A DNA stretch of 64,000 nucleotides from Rosa chinensis (taxonomy: Eukaryota > Streptophyta > Magnoliopsida > Rosales > Rosaceae), in assembly GCF_002994745.2 (NCBI RefSeq), contig NC_037092.1, positions 72,391,823 through 72,455,822 of the forward strand, read 5' to 3'. The notes beneath the pieces were generated by a model. It saw nothing but the letters and a program-made list of their open reading frames with translations. It was not told the origin of the DNA and made no database searches. Positions 12,998 to 22,128 of the stretch are shown one piece after another. Positions within the stretch are counted from its first letter, which is position 1. Each line of letters opens with the position of its first letter. Made by a program: the position numbers and the translations under genes.

Positions 12998-13695
12998 TTA
13001 TTGTGAAAGAGATGGCGAGTTTTCTTGGTGTGATGACTCATTTTCACTTTGCACAAACATGTTAGTATTTTGATCAAAAACTAATCCATCAATACCCAAA
13101 GGTCCGTTTTCTTCCTCTCCAAATGTTGTGGCATCTGTATCATCACCTAAACTGATTGAGACCATTCTAGTTGCAGTTCCATTTCCAACTACAATTTTCA
13201 AGTCCTCATAGTCTGAAAAAGTTTCTGACCGAACATGCCCATGCGTTGGATGTGATTAGTAGGGAAAAAAAAAATACATGTGTCAATATGATGATAACTA
13301 TATGAAATAATTATAAATCTAAATTAGAATAAAATGAAAAAGCAATAAGCTCACCTTCAAATAATCTGCCCATACTTCATCATCAGCAGTGAATTTCTTT
13401 GTGATCGGATCCCACCCAAATCCAGAACTATGACGCATAAGCTGAGAGTAATTGGTGTATTGTTTCTTAAACCATTTCACTCTACTTTGGTAATGACTAA
13501 AACTTATTTCATAACCAAGTTTTTCCTTCAATTTAGGAAGTAGCTTCACCTCTACTATTTGTTTGCTTATCACATCATTAATATCACGCAATCCAAGTTT
13601 GGCGCCTTCAACCATAAGTTGAAGCAAAACATGCTCTCTTCAGCATTCCAAGTTTTGTAATCTTTTCTTTTACTATTCCCTTGTGAGTCTCCCAT
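12998..13695 (-). pseudogene. Myb/SANT-like DNA-binding ORF of the Harbinger element
   Basis: The second gene of the Harbinger transposon, whose product binds the element ends and helps bring in the transposase. It starts at 13695 with MGDSQGNSKRKDYKTWNAEE, the usual opening, then slips one frame in a T-run near 13,630. The frame continues as LQLMVEGAKLGLRD, LLPKLKEKLGYEISFSHYQS, RVKWFKKQYTNYSQLM and SSGFGWDPITKKFTADDEVW, which is the Trp-bearing trihelix-like fold. After an intron-like gap a Ser/Asp/Glu-rich tail follows (12998-13201). It lies head to tail with the transposase, both on minus. Confidence 0.65.
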
Positions 13696-13700
13696 CTATA

Positions 13701-14473
13701 TGACTGTGTAAAAGTAATCATACATGCAACTTTTATCAATCAAAACATTATAATTCAGAACAATGTACGTATGTACAACTTTGAAGTACCAGAAGCCATG
13801 AGAAAATGAGTCTTCAATAATAATATAAACATAAGGGAAGTATAAACTGGAAAAAATAAATTACAAGACCAAGGTACATGGCTCCACAAAGAAACAAGAA
13901 AGATATTAAACCCCAAATAACAACCCTTCTATTATCAAGACGTACAACTATCTGGTGTGTATATCAATATAAACATGCACCAATGTCTTGTGTTCATAAT
14001 TGCTTTCTGACACAACAAAAGAATAAAATAAAGAAGAGTTGCTGGTACATATCCTTCATCAGCTTGAATCTATTCATATTAAGAGCAATAATTTTGGCTA
14101 CTAGGGATAAGGAATAATTCTGGTAAGAAGCATTACTTCAAAACGTGTACAAGGTTTTTTTTTTTCTTTTTCTTTTCTTTAAACATGCATTAACCATACA
14201 AAAGGAACCAACTCAGACAATTGGGTGCAGAGACAAAAATAGCAAATTTTGATACTTTGTTCATATTGATTATTACCTAGCCAGCTTCTCTTTGATTAAT
14301 TTTTCTTTGTTTCATAATTCATTCAATTACATTTTGATCCACACTTGTTTGTTTTTTATAGCATGCCATACACTATGATTATAAACAGTATTCATAAATT
14401 GCACAAATCAGACTCTCTCATAACCCCAAAACTTGATCACGATATGTTTCCATGGGAGGTAATTATAATTCCC
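13701..14473. other. Intergenic, nothing recognised
   Basis: AT-rich DNA with a T/C-rich tract near 14,157-14,179. It may include the lost right end of the Harbinger element. No gene seen. Confidence 0.4.
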
Positions 14474-14622
14474 TTAGCTATATAACCCTATCAATCTCAT
14501 TTGTAAGTTAAAGGAATTTGAAGGGGAAAATAAAAAAAATCTGAATCCTTAGCTATATAACCCTATCAATCTCATTCCAATTTAAAGGAATTTGAAGGGG
14601 AAAATAAAAAGAATCTGAATCC
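14474..14622 (+). repeat. Two tandem 75-bp units
   Basis: Copies at 14474-14548 and 14549-14622 both begin TTAGCTATATAACCCTATCA and end CTGAATCC. They differ by a few bases. The second copy abuts the target duplication of the LINE, so the doubling is host DNA rather than LINE sequence. Confidence 0.85.
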
Positions 14623-15488
14623 TGAAGAAATTTTTTTTTTTTTAGGGAAACTGAATCGAGTTCCATTAATAATAACAACGACCTCACTCGGTCAAGCTAG
14701 AGGGATTCGGAAAACCCTCATGATACAATCAATGCTCAAATCAAAGCTACTCAAAGCAGATAGACCTAAAAGACAAGAAGAAAAGCAAAAACAAAACTAG
14801 AAAAACGCAAAAGGAAAAGAAACCCCTACCCCAAGCTAACCTTCATCAGAGCCACCGAATCAACGAGTTTTGACACCTAAGACCCTCTTGGTGTACATCG
14901 CCACTCATCAACCAGCACAAAGCTAAAACAAAGGACAGCATGGAGCAAGAGTCGAGCAAAGCTCGCTTATTCAAAGCAATAAATAAAAAAGAAATGCACC
15001 CCTAACCCTCCTGGGGTAGGGTAACCACCTCTAGCTCCTTAGCAGTAGGACTCACTATCACCTGCTTAGGTTTGTTCCGATGACCACGAGGACGACCCTT
15101 TTTCTTCGGCACCTTCCCAATAGTAGTAACGGGAACCTCCACCAAACCCGCCTCAAAAGTTTCCTGCAAAGGCATAGGAGCCAAGCAAAGGTGCTTCCCG
15201 TGCGTGACCCGATCATCCTCACGAATCTTGCGCACACCCAAAGCAGTAGCCTGATTCGAACCTTCAAAGAGCCCAACATCTGAACTGAGCCCAACATTCT
15301 TCTCAACAGCAGAATTGGTAGGCCTCATCAACGGGCCAGGCCTTACTCCATTTTTAAATAGTAGCGGGCCGGGCTTTATTGCAAATTGAAGGATCCAAGC
15401 CCATCCATTTAATGCGGGCCTTGCGGGCTTTTTCGGGCCGAGCCTAGCGGTCTTTATTTACAAATAAATCTTTAAAGATAATATTTTT

Positions 15489-17228
15489 TATAAACTTATA
15501 TTTATATATCATACACTCCAAAGAGAAACCTCTATCAACTTAAATAAATGGGAAAACCGACCGTTGGATGAGATTATTATAATAAATTATGAGTGTGGTA
15601 AAAAATTTAACCAATTTCACCATATTTTCGAATCCGATCGAATTGGTCAACCGTCGTCACTTGTATGTTTTCTTGGTTGACCGATGGCATGATGACCGCG
15701 AAACGTGCTTATTTTTTCACATCATGTCTGTAAATATTCCATCGATGGATGTGCGTGGACATAAGATAAAAATTTCAATTTCAATTGCAAAGATGTTGGC
15801 CTATATCAATTTGCCTCCTAAAGTCGCACGACTTGTATATTGCATTTAAATTGTTGAGGTTCATTCTAAAGCAACCATAAAGTGGAAAATGAATTTAGAG
15901 AAATCAACCGCTCGATTGAGAGATTGTAATGTTTTATGGTGATTGTAAAAAATTTAACTAATTTGATTATCGTTTCGAATTCGATCAATTAGCTCAAATT
16001 TAGTTACTCTTATAAACCTATATCTATATATCATACACTCCAAAGAGCAACCCCTATCAATTCAAAGAAAATGGAAAAATGGACCGTTGGATGAGATTAT
16101 TACAATAAATTATGAGTGTGCTAAAAAATTTAGCCAATTTCACCATATTTTCTAATCCGATCGAATTGGTCAACCGTCGTCACTTGTATGTTTTCTTGGT
16201 TGACCGATGGCATGACGACCGCGAAACGTGCTTATTTTTTCACATCACGTCTGTAAATATTTCATCGATGGATGTGCGTGGACATAAGATAAAAATTTCA
16301 ATTTTAATTACAAAGATGTTGGCCTATATTAATTTGCCTCCTACAATTGTATGACTTGTATATTACATTTAAATTGTTGAGGTTCATTCTAAAGCAACCA
16401 TGAAGTGGAAAATGAATTTAGAGAAATCAACCGCTCGATTGAGAGATTGTAATGTTTTATAGTGATTGTAAAAAATTCAGCTAATTTGATTATCGTTTCG
16501 AATTTGATCAACTAGGTCAAATTTAGTTACTCTTATAAACATATATTTATATATCATACACTTCAAAGAGAAACCCCTATCAATTAAAAAAAGAAAAAGA
16601 AAAATGGACCGTTGGATGACATTATTACAATAAATTATGAGTGTGGTAAAAAATTTAGCCAATTTCACCATATTTTCTAATCCGATCGAATTGGTCAACC
16701 GTCGTCACTTATATGTCTTCTTAGTTGACCGATGGCATGATGACCGCAAAACGTGCTTATTTTTTCACATCATGTTTGTAAATATTCCATCAATGGATGT
16801 GCGTGGACATAAGATTAAAAAAAAAAAATTAATTACAAACACATTGGCCTATACCAATTTTCCTTCTAAAGTTGTATGACTTATACATTGCATTTAAATT
16901 GTTAAGGTTCATTCTAAAGCAACCATGAAGTGGAAAATGAATTCAGAGAAACCAACCGGTCGATGGAGAGATTGTAATGTTTTATGGTGGTTGTAGAAAA
17001 TCCAGCCAATTTGGTTCTCGTTTCGAATTCGATCAACTAGGTAAAACTTAGGTACTCTTATAAACCTATATTTATATAACATACTCCAAAGGGCAACCTC
17101 TATCAATTCAAATAAAATAGAAAAACCGACTGTTGGATAAGATTATTATAATAAATTATGAGTATGGTAAAAAATTTAGCTAATTTCACCATACTTTCAA
17201 ATCCAATCGAATTGGTCAACTGTAGTCA
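15489..17228 (+). repeat. Tandem array, about 523-bp unit, 3.3 copies
   Basis: Units start at 15489, 16011, 16534 and 17059 with TATAAAC and an AT-rich segment, giving periods of 522, 523 and 525 bases. The last copy is partial. Each full unit holds CCGTTGGATGA, a GAATTGGTCAACCGTCGTCA block and GATGGATGTGCGTGGACATA. An 80-codon frame starting MSV(V/L)KNL occurs in the three full units (15589, 16112, 16637). It has no recognised fold and different C-terminal ends, so I read it as a by-product of the repeat. Confidence 0.92.
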
Positions 17229-17684
17229 TGACATGTAGAATACTAGAATATATTTGCACATATTCTATATAGAAGTATGAGAACTTCCAATTTCACCATA
17301 AACCAAATTACAACAAATTCACTCACACAAAGACACACACACACACATACATACGGAGCCGTTCAAGAGTAGACGTCCGCAACCCAGAAAAAGTGTGGAC
17401 GTCGCTCCTCCGGCCTTGATCCAGCTGCGACGGTGCGACGCGGCTTGCCGGAGGGACGCTGGGGGTCGTGCAGAGGGGTCTGCGGTCCGGTGGAATCGTC
17501 GGCGACGGTTCTGCAGTGCTGCACAGAACCTGCAACTGCAGGTGAGGTGGCTGCCTAGAAACCGGCAAGCCCGACCTCCTCTGACCTCGAACACCTCCAA
17601 GAAGAGGTCTGAGACGCCTTCGGCCTCCCTCCGGCCATCCCGAGCCGCCGCCACCTTGAAGCCTCCTACTGTATCGACGTCAGC

Positions 17685-17721
<37 letters not shown>

Positions 17722-17837
17722 ACACACACATATATAAACATGTCTAAAAGTCCTGGATCTTCAATAATGATGACATGGCATACTGAAGATTTCCAAATAT
17801 ATGTGTTGGGCCTTCTAGATGGGGCTTTCTGTGTATA

Positions 17838-18440
17838 TTGTAAAAGATGTTGTAGATTCCCGTCCAAGCTGAATTTTCTTCACTTAAATTGCCATAACTC
17901 CTTCTAGAAAAGTCAGAATCTCAAACCGTAAAATTCTTCAGAAACAGACACATGGGGCTTTCCGTGGATATAGGGTGCAGCTCCTAATTCCATCCGAGCA
18001 GTTCCCAGTAATTCAACGAACTTAGGTTCTAGACATGAACTTGTAAAAGATGTTGCAGATTCCCGTCCAAGCTGAACTACCTTCACTTAAATTGCCATAA
18101 CTCCTTCTAAAACAGTCGAAATTGCAAACCGTAAAATTTCTCAGAAACTATACACATGGGGCTTTCCATGCATATAGGGTACAGCTCCTAATTCCATCGC
18201 AGTTCCCAGTAATTCAGTGAAGTTAGGTTCTAGACATGAACTTGTAAAAGATGTTGCAGATTCCAGTCCAAGCTGAACTTCCTTCAATTAAATTGCCATA
18301 ACTCCTTCTATAAAAGTCGGAATCGCAAACGGTAAATTTCCTCAGAAACTAGACACATGGAACTTTCCGTGCATATAGCGTACAGCTCCTAATTCCATCC
18401 GAAGTTTCCAATAATTCAACGAAGTTAGGTGTTATGCACA
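17838..18440 (+). repeat. Tandem array, about 202-bp unit, 3 copies
   Basis: Units start at 17838, 18041 and 18242 with TTGTAAAAGATGTTG(T/C)AGAT. Each carries AAATTGCCATAACTCCTTCT, a CACATGGGGCTTTCC-like block (GGAACTTTCC in the third) and CAGCTCCTAATTCCAT. The array lies in the right part of the hAT-like element and is unrelated to the 523-bp array. Confidence 0.9.
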
Positions 18441-20510
18441 ACAATTTCGGTGTTAGTTAGCTTAGCTTAGCTGCTTTTCTTATTTCTTTGAAACACACCT
18501 ACAAAGACACTAAACTAATGTAAATGAACCATAAATAAGGAGAACTAAACATATATACCAAGAGAAAGAGGCATAGAAATATAAGAATTAAGAAAATATG
18601 AGCACATCAACATACATATATATATATAATATATAATAGTTTACGGGCTTTTACGGGTCGGGCCTATTGGGCTTTTGGTGGGCCAGGTCGGGCTTTTGCA
18701 GGCTTTTTGAAGGGCCGGGCCGGGCTTTTGGCCCTCCAGGTCGGCAAACCTCCATCGGCCCACTTGATCCGCTGGCTTTTTGATGAGGCCTAAGAATTGG
18801 GCCCATCAACCTCAGGCCCACTACCCCCTTGCCCGGTCAAAACCACCCCTGTAGTCAACTCTAGTTTAAACCTAGAGTTTCCCGTCGAAAAACTCGGGGT
18901 CTCCTTCCCTGGAACTGCCGCTGTGTCGACCTGCATCTCCAGCGCCGATCCCAACTGGACTGACCCAGACTGCACCAACTCGGGTTGCACCACCATCTCC
19001 CCAAGTGATTCCAACTCCCCTGCCGCCGCCACCGAGCCCAGAGAACCATCCACTGGTAACGGATTCGAATGAGGTAACGCTGGAGAAACCAATCCTTATC
19101 ACAGACTCCGCCTCCATGACCAAACAACCCGCAATCCGGCCAAATCCCATGGCATTTTTCATACAGAAATTCCAGCAACACCGAGTCCTCCAGCAAGAAG
19201 CTATACACACGTTGGGCCCAAATTCTCAAGCGCACGTCGTGGATCACACGGATTCTTTGGACCTGGTCCTTACACTGAACAGCTGCTTGGTCTACCCGAA
19301 CAAAGATACCTAGAGCATTCCCAAGTAGAGTTAGGGCTCGCTCGTTTCGCATAGCAAACCGTAAACCCTTCACAGCCACCCAGATTTCCAGAGCATGCAA
19401 AGGCATCGCCGCCAATGAGCCAATTCCTTTGTATGCCGCCAGCACCAGCATCGAACTGCTATAAAACCACGAACCACCATTAAAGACGCGGTTCATCTCC
19501 TCCTGGTCCTTGAACTGGAAGACGAAGACTCTAGCTTCCTCCTCACGGATCAACACCCTTTCCTTGAGCCCCATATTCCAGAGATTGCCGCCGAGAACAA
19601 AGGGATCTTAACATGTTTCTTTGGAGCCAGTATCCGGCCGCACAGATAAAAGAAGGGATCTTGAATTGCTTCGCTGCCCCTGACCAGGTTCACGACCTCC
19701 TCCACTCCGTCCAACAGCAACAGTCTGGACGACGCTGCCATCACATTGCCAATCTCGGTCAGTTTCTCAGCTAGAGGAAACCCTAGCAGAGAGAGAAAAA
19801 GCCAATGAGTTGCTTTACAATTATACTTTACTTGGAGTTCTCTTTTTTCTGAATCCTGAAGAAATTGAGGTCCATAAAGATGACAAATTTGAAATACAGT
19901 CAAATTCTTCCCCTTCACACTCCCATTCTTGCGTGAATAAAATTTCTCTATCTACATAAAACATTTCATCTTTTGTTTTTTTTTTTCCTTAAATAATTTT
20001 TCTTATGTTTCTCTAATAAGAAAATTTTCTTACACATGCAGAGCATGTCATTTGAAATTAGTTTTAATTAGTAAGTGACATAATTCATAACTTGAGTGGA
20101 ACAAGATAGATCATTCAGGAGTGTGTATTAATCTTAGGGGTCGTGACCACTTACCCAATTTCAGCTTAAAAATTGCCCACTTACTCCACTAAGAGTTTTT
20201 TAACCCCATTTATCCATTCTAACATCTACTGACAGTCTTGCCCCTATCTTTTAATTAAATTGAAACTCATCTCTCAGACTCTCTCCTCCCCGACTCTATC
20301 TCTCTCTCTCCCTGATCTCCACCTTCAGTTTCTCTCTCTTTCTACCTCCGGTCGACAGCCAGACTCTCTCTCTCTCTCTCTCCTCTAAGACTCTTTCTCC
20401 TTCCAGACTCTCTCTCTCTCTCTCCTCTAAGACTCTTTCTCCTTCCAGACTCTCTCTCTCTCTCTGGTGCGCCGGTTTTCACACGGAGAACAAAAAATCA
20501 AAACAATCAA

Positions 20511-20942
20511 TCAGAGATCGATGATCACCGTATGATTGGATCCGATCTTGTTCGGATCGTCGTCGTTGGCATTGAAATCGGAGCAGAACGGGCCGGAATT
20601 GAATGGCGACAATGTCGGTTTGCGATTTTGCTGTTGGTGTTTGATTCCGAGGATGAGCTTGTGCTTCTTCTTGGCGCGCTCGTCGTCGTCGTCCGGCGGA
20701 GGAGGAGGAGGGGCGTTAGGGTTGCCGTTGCTGCGAGTGGCTGGACGGGCGGGGCTGGCGACTCTAGGGTTGAGGAAATGGGGGTTTTGATGCTGCTGGA
20801 GGAAACGAGCCAGCTTCACACTCTTGGGTGCCCATAGCACTTTTTTTTTTTTTGTACACTGTGAACCCCGAGAATGAGGAAGGAATTGCAATGTAACTGT
20901 GGGGTTTGTTTGATGGTCTACTGGGGGGCAATATATAGACAC
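20511..20942 (-). other. Open frame in a GC-rich fragment inside the Mutator-like element
   Basis: A 143-codon frame on minus whose base composition differs from the AT-rich element around it. It includes WAPKSVKLARFLQQHQ, a PPPPPPDDDDERAKKKHK stretch and a polar C-terminal part. I recognise no family. Its Pro/Asp/Lys-rich, gene-like composition inside non-autonomous Mutator ends is what a captured 5' gene fragment would look like. The opposite strand is open too, so coding is not proven. Confidence 0.3.
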
Positions 20943-21203
20943 ATTATTGGCCCCCAGTAGACTTTGATATGAGGGACAGGGATCACTATAGTGTGGTGTT
21001 TTGATAAGTTACCTGTTGTTTTCTGTGTATTAAAATCAAATTATCTGTGAATTCTACAAAATGGTGCATTTTTGGTGGTCTATTGGGGGGCAGTAGAGAC
21101 ATTGGACTTTGTATTGGAGGCCAATGATCTACTATCTAATCAATAATGCAATAATATGATTCTTGGAGGGCAATAATATGATTCTTGGGGGCAATAATAT
21201 GCA

Positions 21204-21457
21204 TATTAATTGATCAATTGTGCCTGTAGTGTATTCATTTTGGTTTTGGGAGATTATGCAATTCACTGAGAGGGCAATAATATGATTATTGGGGGGCAAT
21301 AATATGATTACTGGGAGGTAATAATATGGTTATTAATTGATCAATTGTGCTTGTAGTGTATTCATTTTGGTTTTGGGAGATTATGCAATTCACTGAGAGG
21401 GCAATAATATAATTATTGGGGGGCAATAATATAATTACTGGGAGGTAATAATATGGT
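21204..21457 (+). repeat. 127-bp direct duplication
   Basis: Copies begin at 21204 and 21331 with TATTAATTGATCAATTGTGC, run through ATTCATTTTGGTTTTGGGAG and end in GGCAATAATAT-rich short repeats. They lie inside the Mutator-like element. Confidence 0.85.
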
Positions 21458-21780
21458 TACTAGGTATTATTAGGGGCAATAAATTCAGACACCGGAATCC
21501 GGTCAACAGTACGGTGGCCGGATTCCTATCATTAGTCACCGGATTCCGGTCACCGGTCGCTGGTCACCGGAGCACAGCAAGGTAGAGGATGACTTTTCTC
21601 TCTAAATGAGAAAGAAGGAGAGGGCAAAAAAGTCCCAAAAATAAATAAAAGAATTAATTGGGTAAAGGGGAAATAATCTCTTAGAGTGTTTTGGGTAAAT
21701 GAGGTTAAAAAACTGTTACTGGAGTAAATGGGCAAATTTTAAGCTAAAATTGAGTAAATGATCATTTCCCCTTGATCTTA

Positions 21781-22128
21781 ACCCTTCACTCAACTCGGCT
21801 TTCGAGACCTCTAATAAATATCATGCGAAAATAACTTTTTTTAAAAAAATTTATATTTCAAGTTAGGAAATAGAGAAAATTTGTGAAAATTCCCAAATAA
21901 TCCAACCAAAGAAAATTGAGAGATTTGGAAAACAGAAAAGAAACTATTTTCCACCTAATAAAATCTAGTCGTTCATTGGCCTTAACAGATACGGACACCC
22001 GGACACACCCATATCATCATCATCGATTTCCCAGACCGCCATACCTCAAATACAGAGCCATATGTCTCAGCAATCTCCAAGGGACATGACAGTAATTTAA
22101 CCACTCCAGAAACTAGTTCACCAAGAAC
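21781..22128 (+). promoter_or_regulatory. Upstream region of the J-protein gene
   Basis: 348 bases between the Mutator-like element and the J-protein start. They must hold the promoter and 5' leader. No confident TATA box or named motif was seen. The transposon ends directly at this region, so it may have altered the promoter. Confidence 0.35.

Larger units (their letters stand above)
10408..13700 (-). mobile_element. PIF/Harbinger DNA transposon (right end not found)
   Basis: The left terminus at 10408 reads GGGGGGTGTATTGTATTTGG and is preceded by TTA, the usual 3-bp Harbinger target. The element carries the two genes expected of this superfamily, both on minus: a DDE transposase (11077-12360) and a Myb/SANT-like DNA-binding protein (about 12998-13695). 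The first 170 bases inside the left end are related to those of the element at 59446. I could not find the matching inverted end (a run like CAATACACCCCCC) between 13,700 and 14,600, so the right part is deleted or diverged and the right coordinate is a minimum. Confidence 0.8.
15319..18792. mobile_element. Non-autonomous hAT-type element, 3,474 bp, with tandem arrays
   Basis: The ends are a perfect 13-bp inverted repeat, TAGGCCTCATCAA at 15319 and TTGATGAGGCCTA ending at 18792. Each is followed inward by GGGCC/GGGCTTT-rich subterminal sequence. Flanks carry a perfect 8-bp target duplication, AGAATTGG (15311-15318 and 18793-18800), which fits hAT. It sits inside LINE ORF1. The inside holds a roughly 523-bp tandem array (15489-17228), a GC-rich stretch (17340-17680), a TA dinucleotide run (about 17689-17718) and a roughly 202-bp tandem array (17838-18440). 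No transposase is encoded. Confidence 0.9.
15002..19741 (-). pseudogene. LINE ORF1 (DUF4283, CCHC-knuckle gag-like), frameshifted and interrupted
   Basis: ORF1 of plant LINEs makes an RNA-binding protein for the ribonucleoprotein particle. Reading starts at 19741 with MAASSRLLLLDGVEEVVNLV, then the DUF4283 fold (FYLCGRILAPKKHVKIPLFS, ARVFVFQFKDQEEMNRVFNG, LEIWVAVKGLRFAMRNERAL, LGIFVRVDQAAV). A zinc-knuckle-like stretch follows, CHGIWPDCGLFGHGGGVC, in which a Trp seems to stand at one position where a Cys is expected. There are frameshifts near 19,570 and 19,100. The C-terminal part is acidic/Ser-rich and is cut at 18801 by the hAT insertion. It resumes at 15310 with NSAVEKNVGLSSDVGLFEGS, has a basic AT-hook-like KKKGRPRGHRNKP, and stops at 15002. 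Confidence 0.75.
14633..19847 (-). mobile_element. LINE-type retroposon holding ORF1 only, split by a hAT element
   Basis: The poly(A) tail shows as a T-run at about 14631-14643 on plus, so the element lies on minus. Both flanks carry the same 19-bp target duplication, TCTGAATCCTGAAGAAATT (14614-14632 and 19848-19866; the last TT merges with the tail). Without the hAT insert (15319-18792) and its 8-bp duplication, the element is about 1.73 kb. It contains a 5' leader, an ORF1 of DUF4283/zinc-knuckle type and a 3' UTR. No endonuclease or reverse transcriptase (ORF2) is present. Since both target duplications are intact and the 5' leader is there, this is not ordinary 5' truncation. It was probably mobilised by the enzymes of a full LINE. 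Confidence 0.85.
20137..21771. mobile_element. Non-autonomous Mutator-like element, 1,635 bp, possible Pack-MULE
   Basis: Long imperfect inverted ends of more than 70 bases: the left starts GGGGTCGTGACCACTTACCC and the right, read inward, GGGGAAATGATCATTTACTC. Both run on through CAATTT(C/T)AGCTTAAAA and GCCCA(C/T)TTACTCCA to GTTTTTTAACC. The flanks are a 9-bp duplication, TTAATCTTA (20128-20136) and TTGATCTTA (21772-21780), 8 of 9 equal. Long ends and 9-base duplications are Mutator hallmarks. There is no transposase. Inside are a CT-rich tract with near-repeats of about 50 bases (20280-20466), a GC-rich fragment with an open minus frame (20511-20942), and a 127-bp direct duplication (21204-21457). 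Confidence 0.88.

Noticed and set aside
15489..17228. CRISPR-like regular repeats
   Set aside because: Units are 523 bp and contiguous without spacers, in a plant transposon; not a CRISPR array.
17395..17907. 170-codon plus frame and overlapping minus frames
   Set aside because: They run through a GC-rich stretch and a TA microsatellite inside the hAT-like element; no protein character.
20280..20466. CT-rich tract as a promoter element
   Set aside because: Simple-sequence repeats with near-copies of about 50 bases inside the Mutator-like element; no gene start follows on plus.
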